A DNA stretch of 64,000 bases, from contig OW804096.1 in assembly GCA_942159475.1 (NCBI GenBank), positions 106,676,194-106,740,193 of the forward strand, read 5' to 3'. This DNA comes from Sthenelais limicola. Lineage: Eukaryota > Annelida > Polychaeta > Phyllodocida > Sigalionidae. Positions 29,601 to 44,200 of this stretch are shown here, piece by piece (the stretch's first letter is position 1; each line of letters starts with the position of its first letter). Made by a program: the position numbers and the translations under genes. The notes beneath the pieces were generated by a model. That model made no database searches. It was not told the DNA's origin and saw only the letters and a program-made list of their open reading frames with translations.

Positions 29601-30856
29601 TGGCTGTTGGAAGTATTTTTTATCTAAAAAGCTTTAAATAAAAGGCAAGGAAAGTCATGCTTTATGTATGTGCAGTAACTGAAGAGGCGCGAAATTACAG
29701 AAGCAGACGACGATGGTTACTCGAGCGTGTCGTGCCTCCTCACCCTACACTGTATGGGATTTCAGCAGACCTTCAGTCCCATGCGCCTAAGACAACTAAG
29801 ACAGGTGATCTCTCGTGGATATTTGTTTTAGAATTGGTCTCTGTGCCATTCTTCACGAGGACAGTCCCACAAGAGGAGCGTGGGTGACAAGAGTGATACA
29901 TACATTGTGTGCACACTTGCACAAACCTGCAATATCTGGGAATGTAAAGTTTGCAATGTGTATTAAGCCATGATGACGGAGGATAGGTCAAATATGGAAT
30001 CGAAGGACCGAGGTTGCTCCACCTCAACCACCTGGGAACATTCCCTGCGATTATTACCCTGATTTGGTGGATATGCATCCCCCTGATCGTGGATTGTTTG
30101 GTATTAGTCCGAGGTATTGATGACATTGCTCTTGTAATGTGTTGAAATATCGGATGGATCAATAGGAAGGTAATTTGCATAAATTACGCCCGTCACTCAC
30201 ATTGGTCATAATTTCCATTCACTTGTAGTTGTGCAGGGTTGTACAGAGTGAGTCCCATCTCTTCACAGCGAGTCAGCTGTTGTCAGGATCTACAGTACTT
30301 GTGAAACAGCCGTTGATGGAAACTGTACTACACACTCTATAACAACCTGGATTTTTGTCTCTGCACTTCTTGACATTGAATGAACTTAATAATATTATGT
30401 TGGTTTATCCCCAGCATCTTTCTTCACATACCAACTTTGGCACCAGGACATGGCTTAGCACATGCCATTTATATGTGTACTTGTGAGTGTTGGGAAGTAG
30501 CTGAACAACCTGAACTATTAAAAGCCTGTGTAATTGAATACTTCATGACATGTTGATTGAATTCTTCCACTCGTCAAAACGTACAGCGGTCACTATTGCC
30601 TATCAGTTACGTAACGAGGCAAGCTTACGCGATGGTACAAGCCGCGACTAAATCTGTATTCATCGGGATGCCAACTTTGCCAATGATATCTAAGGAGCTA
30701 AATGCAATTCATCATTTGGAGCTATTTAGATACCCTGATATTGAATTTACCTGCTGGATCTTTTTTTATTCACGTGACCCTAGACGCACGAGCATTACAT
30801 AACCTACGTGCAATTACCCTCTCAGATCACCCACGGGAAGTTTCAGCCCTTGGAAA
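26661..30856. other. Gene-poor interval
   Basis: No convincing gene, RNA or large repeat. A weak 87-codon frame at 27536-27799 has no recognisable motif and I do not call it. There is an AT dinucleotide-rich patch with TATACATGTATATACATATAC at 28900-28940. The stretch just upstream of 30857 should hold the promoter of the first cadherin exon, but no distinctive core-promoter motif is visible. Confidence 0.45.
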
Positions 30857-30929
30857 ATGCTTGCATCGGACAAAAAGATGAGAAATACTTTTCTTTGCGT
30901 TTTCTACCTGTGGGGCAACCTGCTTTCAT
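30857..30929 (+). CDS. Cadherin gene, candidate first exon 1a (signal peptide)
   Basis: ATGs at 30857 and 30878 are in frame; the second gives MRNTFLCVFYLWGNLLS, a compact secretion signal with a hydrophobic core and a Cys at the splice junction. The donor TCAT|GTAAGT leaves phase 1, which is the phase needed by the exon at 49662. With it the mature protein would begin near the CLSNPCPSLYREV segment. Confidence 0.55.
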
Positions 30930-33900
30930 GTAAGTAATTTAAACGCATTCATATGCTTTGAAGAAACATTTTGCTTGCGCAAATCATCGTGGTTTAAACT
31001 TAACTTTCATCTCCTGTATTCTCTTGTATATTCATTTTTCCTTTAACGTTTCCTATGTGAGTAAACATTGTCACTTCTCCACACAAGAGCATGGATTGCT
31101 TTCATCAAAGATGCTGTAGGTTAACCCCTCTATTATCTTTGCTTTCATAGATTAGTCTGTCCTGTATAAATTGCTTTTAAATGGTTACTGAGAAGGCCGG
31201 GTTCTTTCTGTCTGAACGTTCAGAGAGCTAAAGACTCTTCATCCTTTCAGCCCATTCACATTATACGGGCCTCCAAGGCCTGAAAGCATCACAACAATAG
31301 CAGACCCCTGTAGATTTCTTTTGAAGTTTGCATACGTTGGCAAGCACATTTTTGGTCGCTCCTATTCTCGGTCGCCAAATCCAATGAAATTTTGTAAACA
31401 AAGTAATACCATGAGATGACACTTCAATTGAAAGAAGATGCTAGATCATGAATAATACTTGTGGTTTTATCACTATGATTTAGATTCATGCATCACCGCA
31501 TTAATTGATAAGAGGTCTGCGGGCAAGGATGGGCGTAACATCCCCCTATGTACAGATTATGGGGCTGCCTATCAAAAATGTGCGTATAACAAGTAGAGTG
31601 TAAAGTGACAAAAGCTAAACAGACAATAACATTGCAGTATTTTTCTCCTAATTTAATCATAACTTCTTCCTTATAAACGGACAAATTCTTCAAATTTCCA
31701 TCCTCTCCATTTCCGTCGATAGAACCGTCTAGTTGATACTATAGATACATTCAAATTATAGATATAAGATATTAAATGACCTTTAATTAAAGTATTGATC
31801 ATAACAAGTAGGCTAGTACAGGGTATAATTTCATAGAAATATCACTCGTGATCATTCGATCTAATACCCCTTAGGGAGTTCTCAGTTCAATTACACTTTG
31901 TATGACAGATATGTAGCATCAAATAACACACATATACTACTAAGTTCATCTAATACTAAAGCAGGGCATTGCATTGGCTGAACAAATATATAGCAAAAGT
32001 CCAAAATCGGTGGAAAAGAATGCTTATTCTACCAAACAACATGAAGTAACTTCCATAAACACATTCTAGGATCTTAAATTTGCAAGGGAGATCCCCTTTC
32101 TAACTGCGCCGCTTTAGTTGATGTAATCTGGAGGGTTAGTGAATTAAATATACTAATTAATTAGCGGCACCGGGAGTTAATGTGAACATGGAATTGATCG
32201 TCATATCGTGTTACTTATAAATACTTACAACCACACGCGCTTTACGGATGGATACCTTAAACCCCGGTGCCTTCCTGTTACTATGGTGACAATACTTACA
32301 CACAATACTAGTCAATTCATTTATAGGGAGGGCACTATGTCCATGGGGTGAGTGAGGTTGTCTATCAGTGGAAATCGCATTCTTTTGGTTTGTATTTTTT
32401 AAGTTATGAATCTAGTATAAATTTGCATTTCAAAACATTGAGATATTTGGTTTCCATCATAATTCAGACTACTGACCCAAAAATACAGTCACGTGAGTTC
32501 ACTAATGTTTGGACAAGCTGAATACGGTTAATACGCATGGGAACTTTACATAGTTAAGCAGTGATTATATACTTGCAGAAAGTGTCGTTCTTATGCAATA
32601 CAAAGCTGAGGGAATCGGACAATATTTTACTCTATAACAAATGATGAGATTGATAAGTATAGTTGACAACCGTAATATTGACACTGAATCAAACCTTCTC
32701 AAATCCCTTTAACTCTCGGTACAAGTCTCACAGATTGAATTATTTTCCCCAACTTTTCCTGAAGCATACTATAGTTACTACCGCACGCACAATAACACAA
32801 ACCTGTTCCTCTGCCTTCGAAGAACATCCTAAGAATTAACTGCCCCGAGGCATTACACAGTTACGGCAGCTTAAGTGTGCATATGGCCCAAGGTGAAATA
32901 ATGTTTTTGATGTTTCAATAAAAGCCAATCGTGTTGATTTTGTCAACATTGAATGGAGATTCACGAGAGTGTATGTCAGCGTATGCTGTGGCAGAGAAGA
33001 AGAAGAAATGACAATTTGTCTTAATTATCCTAGGTCTGGAAATGCATGAAAACAGTTCTTTGAAGGATTAAAGGATTATGTGTATTTTGAAGCGACTCTT
33101 AAATGATTTTGAAGCCAATAAAATTATTAAAGATACACAAATGCACACAAATCTCTTATGACTGACCTTACTAAGACAGTCCTTGCCTTGTCCGTCTCAA
33201 GGTATTTTGCCACAACAGACCCCTAACTAAACCTATAGAATCAGCATAGATAACACAATGAGATTAGTCACACTTTGGACAATTATTTGTCTTATCGAAC
33301 ACGACAATGATAGCAGGACCGAGATAGACACATTATAAATTGCAGACTAATTTACTTAGGTATAGCCAATTGGCATAGGCACATTGGGCACACACATTAT
33401 CTCATTAAGTGGGATTTCAAGGTTAGTGAATACTATCCTATCATTATGTGAGAATATGAAAATCTATTCTGGATCACCTAATTATATACTTAACTGAATA
33501 TTTTGATGTGGCTCAATAAATGTTTGATCAATGCTATACATGTAGTTTCATGACACTGACTTCGGAAACGTTAATACCAAAAATTCTAGCAAAAGATAAA
33601 AAAAAATTATATAGCCTCGAACACATACATTGCTAAAATGTATAACGTAATTATATATATATCTTGAAGCAAGCAGAAGCAAATCTGGAATCATTGGGGT
33701 CACAGAGTTATCATTACAAGGCCCATTACAATATGCTGAGGCCTCTTTGAAACGGATTCTAACTTTAGGAGGGGTTGGTGTATGGACGAGGAAAGGAACT
33801 TCAAAGGCCTCAGCATAAAAGGCGAGGGATTGATTCAGATCTTTCGATCAAAGAAATTCCTCCGCTTGTATTTGGTATCCCCACAACCATTTCTCTCCTG

Positions 33901-36900
33901 GTTGTTTAGACATCCGTCTGTTTGACTTTCAGATGGGCGTATGGTATAGCAATAATTGGCATGATAAAGAAGCTGAATTTAAAGTGGCTTTTCAAATGCT
34001 TGTAACAGTTTCATATGGACATTTCCTTTGCCTTTGACCCTGGGAGACTGTTAGGTGAATTCTAAATCAAAATCACGATTAAAGAGTCAAGCATTTCCCG
34101 GAATTTAGGGCCGATGAACTGGATAGTCACGAAAGTGAAGTTGAGAAAGTATGTATGTGCACTTAAAAGAGAAGGAAAAATTAAATTACAAACACGTGAA
34201 TTAGCAAGAATATGATTTACCCCTGAGAATAATATGAAAAGCAACACTGACTATTTCCATATTTATAATAATAATTGCATGTAATTGCATCGGGCTATTG
34301 ATTATGGCAATTGCCGAAAGATTTACCCACGATTTAATTTAACGAATCCAATCCAATCCTAATTGATGGTTTATCTACATTAATCATACATACCAGACTA
34401 TTCTTAATAGCTTTTATATATATAAAATGTGTGAATGGGGTTGCGCAGCCAGTATTAATCGGATCTGAAAATCACTTATAATCCTAAGGTAATTTAAATA
34501 TGGAACCTCGAAAATAAGCCCAATTCAATCATGTGTGGAGTTAGTCAGGCTTTGGCAGTACATAGCTATTTTGAGATTACATGCATCTGAGAAGCAAAGA
34601 GGACGTTATTTGCACCTCTGATGCCTGGCAAACAATTGTCTCACCAGGTTGATTGTCACCCGATTTTTCTCCTCTCCATGATGTCTCCGTCTTGGAGATT
34701 ACATTTGTTGCGAATAGCTACTAGATATGGGAGAAACTTCGTGTTTACATTGGGCTACCCTGCTCTTCTAGCGAATTTACCGCATGTCTATTTACTATCC
34801 AGAATGGGGCACTCAACGCATTACCCCCAAATATACACACATCAAATGTACATAACACATGTCCATATCTTGTGTTAATAATGCATGGAACATCGGCTGT
34901 TGTAAAGGTGTAATGCAATATGAAATTATATAGTATAGGTATGCCCCCTATGATAAAAAACAGTTGTTCAGTAGGAAGTTACAATTAGATTACATAAGAA
35001 AGTGAAATTGTCAATAAAATTTGTTAAAAAAAAAGAAAAAAAGGCAACATTAAACACAAACGGATATGTGCAGCAGGTGAAAACAGAATGCTTAATTAGT
35101 AATATTTTGTGTTTTGAGCAATTATCTTCTCGCTTTTAACAAGGCATCGAATAAAGAATTAACAGTGTTTATCCCGTTGAAAAAGGAAATTAATTAACAA
35201 ACCAACAAACATTTTTTTCTGCTAACAACACCAACGGCTTCAACCATAAAAACATTGCATTAACTTAGGACTAAATCCATTAGTGACATTTTTATGTGCT
35301 ATCCATGCACCTTAATATCATAATAAGGGCACTCGTGGAAAGTATGAATTTGGATCAGGACAAAAGGTTGGACCCATGCTGTTCCCATTCAATATAATGG
35401 CGATCGATTTCAGGTGGATGGTGGCCACGTGTTAAAGTACCAATGGACAGTAGCCCCTGTCATTGCTAGGATGGGTGGTGGTTAATTAGCGTGGCAGCCA
35501 TGACCTCCTCATCTACTATTTGTGGGAAGACACCCGTAGGTTCTGTGATCAGTGTATCTGACCCATGACGCTCTCTGCATCATTATATATCGGTTATCGA
35601 TAATCTGTGGTAACCAAGTTTTGGCTTCAAATATTGACAAAGGCATAGGTTGAAAAGCAGTCACTGGATTTGATTTCTATACATACATGGATCCTAAAAC
35701 TCCTATTATACATAATAGTTGGAAAATCATGGAGATCAGTGTTGACAGAGAGTCACGTACCGTATAGCTATTGAACGCTGTGCGTATATACCTAAAATAT
35801 GATATAATTATAATACCTATGTAGGGATATATGCTCGGTGTGAAAGAAGGGAGTGAGAGAGGGAGAGATGGAGAAAGGGGTGAGTGGGGTAGAGATCGAG
35901 AGAGAAAAAAAGATAGACATGAGGACGAACAAAGCCCAAATGTTAATGATATGCCGTTGTGTAATCAGGAATAACTGTTACAATCACATGTATTTTAAAA
36001 GTGATTACCAAACCATTGCAGTATTTCTTACCACAACGCTCTAAATTACACCATTACACCATTTATCTATTACACTTGAACGATTCACATGAAAATATTT
36101 TCATTTGTTTGTACCCAATCGAGGACAAATAGATGTTTTCACCGAATGAGTATTATTTGTCATTACGTAATTCGGATCGAACCTAATGTTTATGGGATTT
36201 TGTTGTGCAAAGCTCTCCATGACCCTAAGTCATTGATTCTCCCGAATGCGTCAGTCAAACACCAGGTGTCGTGAAGGACCACTGAGGCGCTCCATGTGAA
36301 TAGAAGAGGCGCTCTTATCCATATGGAATTGCTAAATCTAATAAAAAGTGAAGTAGTATTTGGAATGATGCGAAGGTCTGCAGGGTATTGTTCCTATAGT
36401 AGATGAACATATATACTATATAGACTATTATTTCTCAGATGGCTTAGGATTAGGACTCACGATGAAGGTTCCTTCGATCAAAGAAATATTGATAGTAATG
36501 AAACGCAAACACAAACATATATCAGTAAGGAGGGAGGCCAGAGAATTGGCAACCGTCGTGGTCGCCTTTATTGAAATAAATAAAAAACAAAAGTGAGAGA
36601 AAAAGGAACAAACAAACAAACAAACAAAAATACAAGTGAGTTGTGGTATAGTTCAAGTCGGGTGCTGGCTGGTGTTGAAGTGAGCAAAGTGAGGTTTACC
36701 AGCACCGGCTGAGGCTTGACCTAAGTGGTAAACAGGGTGCGGTAATCATGTTCCTCAATAGTGGACATAAATAGAATGTATGTCAACACATATTTATTTG
36801 TTAATGATGTTATAGCTCCTCTTTTATATATCGATTTTCTATTTTGCAGGTACTTCTGTTATTACTCTATACTATTCATGTCTTACAGAACCTGTGCTTT

Positions 36901-38237
36901 TCACGCTTGAGATATAAGATACATTGGGACAATTATGTCGAGCTGGTTCTGTAGGTGTAGAGGGGCAGCGACCTCCTCCATACATGTTCACTGACCTGTG
37001 GTTATATAATTAGAACCGGCAATATCTTTTCGTAATTATAATCAGCGGTTTTTGTTTTTATTAACCGGGCATATTGACTCAGTTTTTAGCGGATAAATTA
37101 TTCAATTATAGGTTTAAATATAGGATCTTACATATAGTTTGGGCTGTTCCTTGTTACGTACGTGTATAGACCACCGGGAACCATTTGGAATGGAAGGCAA
37201 TCGTACCAATTTCCGATTGCGTGGTACATACATCTCAGGTGAGGCGTGACTTGAACCTCCCCTATATAAGTACGATTTCCGCATGAACAATCTCCGGTCA
37301 ATATCACGGAGGTTCCTATTATATAACCACTTTGGGGACACCAATCAAGAAAACAGCTTTACATCATCACATATGGCTAACGTAATTATGGGGGACATTG
37401 TTTACATAGGTGTTTCAGTATTTATATAACTCTGACGTGTATGAAAATAATCATTAGAGAGATCATAATCAACATCAAATGATTTCATCATTAATGTCAT
37501 CATGACAGTGTTTTTTTGGAGAAAACAAGTTAACAATTCTTATAGTGGGAGGTAAAGCCAAGGTTATGCATCATGATGACTGCAAAGCGACTGAATGGTG
37601 GCTCTACCACACACACACGTTACGGTGATCTTCCCTAAAAATAATAAAAGCATTTCCACACTTTTTACTTTAACACAGCCTTATGTTACAGTTATTACAT
37701 GCAGTATTCCTTGGTGTTGTATGCATACACTATTATGAATAAGCGGCCCATATGAATGAAAAATGTATCAAAACCTAGCAAACGTTTTTGAACTGAAACC
37801 TCCAAATGCCTCTTTACCTCATCATGTATAAGTAGGTGTCGGCACAGTGTCATACTTATGCTTTGTATGGCTATATGAGAAGAGCGTTAATAATAATTTT
37901 CGAGGACGGATTCTTCATAAACTTTGTCACTCGCTAAATGTTGCATCTATTTTGATTGCCTTTTAATTGCTGCCGACTGCTAGTTAAAATATTTTCATAA
38001 AGAATTGATAATTAAAGTGGGAGATGTGATAGAACTGAAATTGGCAATACGAGAGCGTCAAATGCAGGCGTTTACAAAGAAGTTTTTGAACAATGGCGGA
38101 TCATAAATCATTGCCGCATGTTCAAAATATATCTTTCACGTTTCAGTTTCAATAAGTTAAATGCGAGCGGGTGGTACAGCTAACTGTTACGCAGCCACCC
38201 ATTGCTTCCCAATGGAGTGTGACCATTTCTAATTGTC

Positions 38238-38385
38238 ATGGTAACCAACAGGTACCGGCCATTGTAGACCCAGCTCTCCCATCTCCTATCAAGCACGACC
38301 CGTCAGGCATGTCGGACCCCACCGCCTAAGTCATCGATCCGTTTCTAGCCTTCCCCGCCGTCGATTAATCAGTAACCATGGCAAC
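38238..38385. promoter_or_regulatory. Candidate RFX-bound element (X-box pair)
   Basis: GTAACCATGGCAAC at 38372-38385 fits the RFX X-box GTHNYYATRRNAAC at every position. A second site in reverse orientation (ATTGTCATGGTAAC, 38234-38247) has one mismatch. They lie about 130 bp apart in a GC-richer patch of the cadherin first intron. Confidence 0.4.
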
Positions 38386-39605
38386 GCTTTAGTTTGTTTC
38401 CATCACAACCTCACACGACCCGGCACCCTCTGCTGTTTGCCAGGGTTCAACCCTATGCCTCACTCTAGCGTTCTTTCTAAATTATTCACTTGAGTTTACC
38501 TATTATAATCTGTCACTCGTTCGACCATGATTTTTTATTCGTGAATGATCTTTGACCAGTGTAGACTACCCCGATACCCCCTCTTGAGCATCAGAGGAAA
38601 CGTATTGATAGCTATGTCGATTGCTTTACAGACTATTCCTCCACTATTAAAGTACTTAACATAGCTCGATATTACCACCCATACCTGGTACCTGAACAGA
38701 CAATGTCATTCGACTTATGCATGTTTGGAAATCTATGAAATATAATTTCCCTGAATTGTTATTTTTTCTAATGTAGATCATAATAATCTATATGTTTTTC
38801 ACAATTACATTGTCTGATATAACAGTACACGCAAAGTTGGTACAACCCGAACCAGTAGAGTTTATGTTTTAACAATGACTTAAAAACAACACCTACTTTG
38901 TGAATGTAAAGTTTAAGACCCCCACAGACGCATTCCACGTGTTCTATAAATCACCTATGAATCACCGCGAAAGTGTTGATTTCTGGAAGGAATGGAGTTT
39001 GACACTATAATATATGATTGACAAAGAAGAGTTTAAAAGAGTGGTTTTATGAGGGAAGCCACGCGCAATCATTTCTTGTGCATCTCATATCTATTATTCA
39101 CACGAATTATCCTGCAAAACACTTATGAGCTTGTGCTGCCAATGCTATATGATGCATGGGGATTTTACATGTAAGCTATCCGGGTTAAAGTAAGTTATTC
39201 ATATGAATAAGAGCAGGATATCTATATAATTCATAGATATAATTAACCTATGTTGACCTGTCCCTGTTTGGAAGCACACCCCGAAGTATAACAAAACTAA
39301 ATTGAAGAAATAGATTTTTTAAACACAAACTACTAATGTCTCTCTACATAGATTAATCTCATGCTAACAATAACATTGTGCATGCAGCTACTAATGACAA
39401 GAATACAAAGCAGCAGCCGAATGTCTTAATACTTATTGTGACAAAGGGGATTTTTCGCGGTGACTCAACGCGAGTCCGAATGCACGTGTGGAAGGGGCAG
39501 CCAGGTAATCAATCGATAACCTATTTCGATCTCCGTCAGGTGTCGTGCAGTCTAATCTGGGAGCTCTAGATTTGATCAAATGATGAATTTATCTAAAAAG
39601 GTGTT

Positions 39606-39619
39606 GTCTCCATGGAAAC
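39606..39619 (+). promoter_or_regulatory. RFX X-box match
   Basis: GTCTCCATGGAAAC fits GTHNYYATRRNAAC without mismatch, in the cadherin first intron about 1.2 kb from the pair at 38238-38385. Confidence 0.35.
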
Positions 39620-41114
39620 CGTTTACAATTTTCCTTGTTGACTCGAGTGAAACTAGAATGAATGAGTGGTATCGCGGCGACCCACTTGCTTGTTGCTTCA
39701 GCGACTCAACCAACAGGTGAAATGCTTGCAACAGTGGAAAACATTTTGCAGGCATCCCACATGATACAAAGAGGAGAACAAGTGCATTCTGTGGCCTAGA
39801 GTCTTGAACATTACATTGAAATGCTGAATTCTCCCCCGGAAATAGTTGCTTCAAATTTTAACTGAAATTATCATTATAAATGGGTTTTAATTTAATTAAG
39901 TGTAAGTTGGATAAATAAAAAAAAAATGATTTATGTAAGAATACACGTCATTGATACCTGATATCTAACATGATATGTATAAGGATTCTACTAGTATAGG
40001 GGAATACATTATTAGGATAAATGCAAATATGTATAGAGGGTCAGGTCAGGGTTCATTTGGTAACTTCGTATACTTGTGGAGGGGGACTATCGGGATTCGT
40101 CAGCTGGCGCACGCATCTTATCAGTCAATAATTGATCAGACGCGCATGCATGCTCAATATGCAGAATGCTCTCACACACGTGGTCTGTCTGGCCTGGCAT
40201 TATTATGCAATTTTTTAGGTAGAATGGGAAGTTTTTATTAATTCCTTTTTCCAATAAAACAACTTTAATTCATCTTTAGAAAAAAATGCTAATAACACAC
40301 ACCATGGTTTAAAATCGAGTGATAAAATATTGACCCTGCATATGTCCCCCCTTGTTTTAATTCTATGAAAATAAATTTCAATTGTATTCAACCCAAAACT
40401 ATGAGTTGCCATAAAATTAGCCAAACGTTCGTGAGAAAACTGGTGCAGTGTCCTTTAAACAGGTCCCATCTAGGCTTGCTATTTCATGCACGATTTCCTC
40501 CAACCATTATCAAATAATTTCATCGCACTTCTCAGGTTTAAAAAATAAGGCCCCTTTTGGTTACGACTGTGTGGACTGTGTGAACCTTGTTACAGTGAGT
40601 AGCAGTAGTAAAGTTCTCTGGGCCTGTGTGTTCAGTCACGGAGCTGCAACCTCGTGGTTACCCTCCTACCCCCACCCTCCTGCCCTCGAGTTGTACCCTC
40701 CCACCCATCTCACACACACACAACATCCCCCTCAACTAGTCACCCTCTAGATACCTGTGCAAGAACCATTCTTTCTACATAACTGCATGTCAACGCTCGG
40801 ATGTACCCATTCAGGAGACAAACTCAGACTTATCTCCTATTATTGAAAGCTCCTTTGGCGTAACCACGAACGTACCATAGCTTATAATTTAGGATTCTAT
40901 ATATGGACTACCATACACACAATTTGGTTGTGAATACTCGTTTTTACCAGGAACTGGTATTGCACCTCTCGCTAAGACTTGGAGCTACCTGGGGCCAAAA
41001 TGGGTAACACCTGAGTAGTTATAAAGATAAAAAAAATTGAGTTTCTCATAACTTGGATGTACGGGTGTGAAGTGTGGATATAGACATGTAGTCTGGAGTT
41101 TTACCAAGGACAGG

Positions 41115-41247
41115 ATGATGGGGGGTGTACATGGTGCCTCCACTAGATCATGGCTGTCGGTTCTCCTCTTTTTGATGACCACATGCACAGTACATGTGCA
41201 ATGTCAACAGTCAAACCCTGGCCCATCAACTGACCCCGCTTCAACAG
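41115..41247 (+). CDS. Cadherin gene, candidate first exon 1b (second signal peptide)
   Basis: From the ATG at 41115 the exon encodes a basic N-region, a hydrophobic core WLSVLLFLMTTCTVHVQC and a polar Ser/Pro/Thr tail (QQSNPGPSTDPAST). The donor CAACAG|GTAAAT leaves phase 1, again matching the exon at 49662. A possible acceptor (GACATGTAG at about 41091) would allow it to act as an internal exon in the same phase, but a central signal peptide makes an alternative first exon more likely. Confidence 0.5.
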
Positions 41248-44200
41248 GTAAATCAAACCCTCTTCTCAAAAACCACAAGGGATCCTGTTTATAGCCTTTT
41301 TGAATGGGTAAAGTTTCTAAAGGGGGATCACCTGGAAGGGGTCCACTACTGGTACACGCCGTCATGTAGGGTTAAATCAAGAGTCCCTAGAGGAATTATA
41401 ATAATGGCAATTAATACTGTATAAAACTAATTTGCAAAAAAACACAATGTTCAACAGTATCATTTCATATGGGGGTTCCACTGTCATTCATGGCATGGGA
41501 ATTACCAGAGGTTTGGTATATATTACTTTAATTCAATGAATATCAAGTAAATGTAATAGTATCAATGACCAAAAACAATGTCGTCCAATGGATCAGTTGT
41601 TTGCAGATAGTTTATTTCTTGTAAGTTGATAATGTTGGAGTTCGGGGAGTTTCACCCGTTTAGTCATAGATGTGGAGTCCCTCCTATTGTAGTTGACGAA
41701 CTCTTTAAGACTAGCTAAGCTTTAAAGATCTCCAGCTATGTGTCAGGCATTCCTAATCGGCAAGATTCCCACCTGTGTGACTCACCGTTGGTTTTGATGC
41801 TGCTGATATATATAGACTGGATGTCCTCCCCATGTGTGTCATAATTATGTAGACATAGGGCACATAGCCAAGCAGTGGGAGTTCATATTGACTAATCAAT
41901 TCACGCTATATGTGCCAGCTGCTTAGCTCTGAGCAAATGTTGTTACTCCTTATAATGTACGCCGATATTATCGTAATTATAACCTAAGCCGGTTTGGGTG
42001 ATTATGGGGGCACGTTCGCCAATAATTTGGAACATGAAAGTGAAGGTAGTTGATATAATTATAATCTATATTGCACAGTCATATTAACACTGTTTTCAAT
42101 TATATAGTTATTTTTTCAGGTGTAAACTAGGTTCAATTTGCTTGAAGAAGTCAATATATGCCCCAGGTTGGAATAATTATAGAGTGTTGTCAAGACATAG
42201 AGAAATCAACAACACTGATCATGGTACTTTATCTCAAATCATCATGGTCAAGCATCCTGTTCACGATACCGTCAAATTTGTATGGACATAAGTCTTAGGA
42301 GGCATTCAACTAGAATGCAAACGCTAGGTCCCCAGAAAAGTCGCACTGCGCACGAGGGTCGAATAATATTCAAAGAGCTCAAGACTCCAACATTTTGGCG
42401 TGTTGAGAACTGGAGCATAGCAGTTTTACATTTGCCTTATAAAGGATATGGTCCTATTCCACATCCCATACATGCAGAGCAGGAAACACGGGCTAGGCCA
42501 CATACCTCTTGATTCAATGACAATATATTATATAAATAAATAATGAGAAAGTGGGTTGTAGATATAGGACTATAGAAATGAAGAACACCTGGTGTATAAG
42601 CGTTAAATTTATAATATTTGTCTCATCTAATAATAAACTTTTCCATTTGCAAGAATTTGGCTTTCTCGGTACAGGAATGCCTCGAATGTGTGTTTAGAGT
42701 TTGGGAATAAGTATATAAATAGGGATCCTTTACTGTTTGAGCCCTCATGTTTGCACGAATTCAAACTTGCTTACATTTCCCCAGATTCTTTCACACTGGC
42801 CAGGTGGTAGATATTGTGAGGATTATAGCTATTTTCAATCTTACTTTATTCATTCATCGAGGTCCTTGCACGACCATTCAAATACTCTGGTGCTATACCA
42901 ACTGGGAAAAATAGTATAGATTGAATACGAATGAACCGTAACCGGAACAATGCAATTTGGTGATATGACTAAAATTAGACCTAAACAGCAACATATGGTA
43001 CGTGTAATCAATTAAGTAACATTTTTTTTATCGAAGGATGTGTAAGCCCACTGAGTGCAAGATCTTTCGTTTAGTAGAGCCAACGAGTATACATGAAGCT
43101 GCATGTATAACATTGTGAGTTTTGAATGGACGTCCATTCCAGGGCAAGTTGTTCAATGTAGAGAAACGGATATACGGATTGGTTGAGGTTATAACACTTT
43201 TTAATTACAGGACAACTGTATTTTCGGGTGGAATAAATTTAGAAATTTGATCATAATTCTAAAAAGATATATCTCTAGTAGATTATATGAGTTGATATCT
43301 GAATCAGATATAATATTGTGTATATTCAAGGCTCAGAGTTGAGAGAGACCCTCCAAACTGAGGGAAAGCCTTTCACTCCAAACCGCAAAGGCCATTATAC
43401 TCCCATTAGGACGTCGATTCAGGGCTAGGAAAGCCATTAGCAGAGTATAGGCGTCCAGTCACTGTATACCATTCTTTTCTGATCTGAAAGGTTCTGATCA
43501 ACTATGTAGATGAGATCAATTACTACGATACATGCGATGATATTTCTCCATCTTTACGCCCGAATGATTTTGTTCCAAAAGTTATGCTATTATTATCAAG
43601 TTAATTCAATATTATCAACATATATAAGCGCAAGTGAAAAGCGTAAAGAAAGCGTAAATCGTAAGATAGTGATAAGAAGATAGGAAAACTATTAAAATTG
43701 CACCATTATTATTGCTGGGACACATCAACGAGACCGGAGTTTCTAGTTTATACTCGTTGGACAAATGAAAACATCTTCATGGTAAATTTCGTGGGATTCA
43801 TTAGTGATGGGAAAAGTGATGAAATATGAATATATGAAATGTGCTTTGAATTGAACGACCCCAATGAACCATATGGCTAGATCTATTAATTTGCACTGTG
43901 ATGGATCATAACAATCAGTGAGATTGTTAAGCCTGGAATTTTTGTGTAGGCTTTGTCTTTCAATACAAAAGGATAGCTCAGGCATGAAGAAAACAGAATC
44001 ACTATCCAAAACATAGCATTAATAAACCGAGAGCCTTTTTTAGGCAAACCTTTTCTCATACAATGCATTGTCTATGTTTATTGCCCCCTCACCAACCGCA
44101 AGTTCGAATATGACAGGTTAATTAAACAACGGTGTTTTCTCGCTGATGTCGAGGAGTGGAAGAAGGAATGGCCATTATTGGGATGATAGTTCCTCCTGTC

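Larger units (their letters stand above)
30930..41114. other. First intron of the cadherin gene (exon 1a to 1b region)
   Basis: No coding sequence seen. The patch 38160-38480 is more GC-rich than its surroundings and carries two X-box-like sites. Short purine-rich (35850-35930, GAGAGAGGGAGAGATGG) and AT-rich tracts occur. I see no RNA gene and no large repeat here; the rest is unremarkable AT-rich sequence. Confidence 0.5.

Noticed and set aside
31493..31693. Short frames across 31-37 kb as exons
   Set aside because: None begins or ends at convincing splice sites in a usable phase or shows cadherin motifs.
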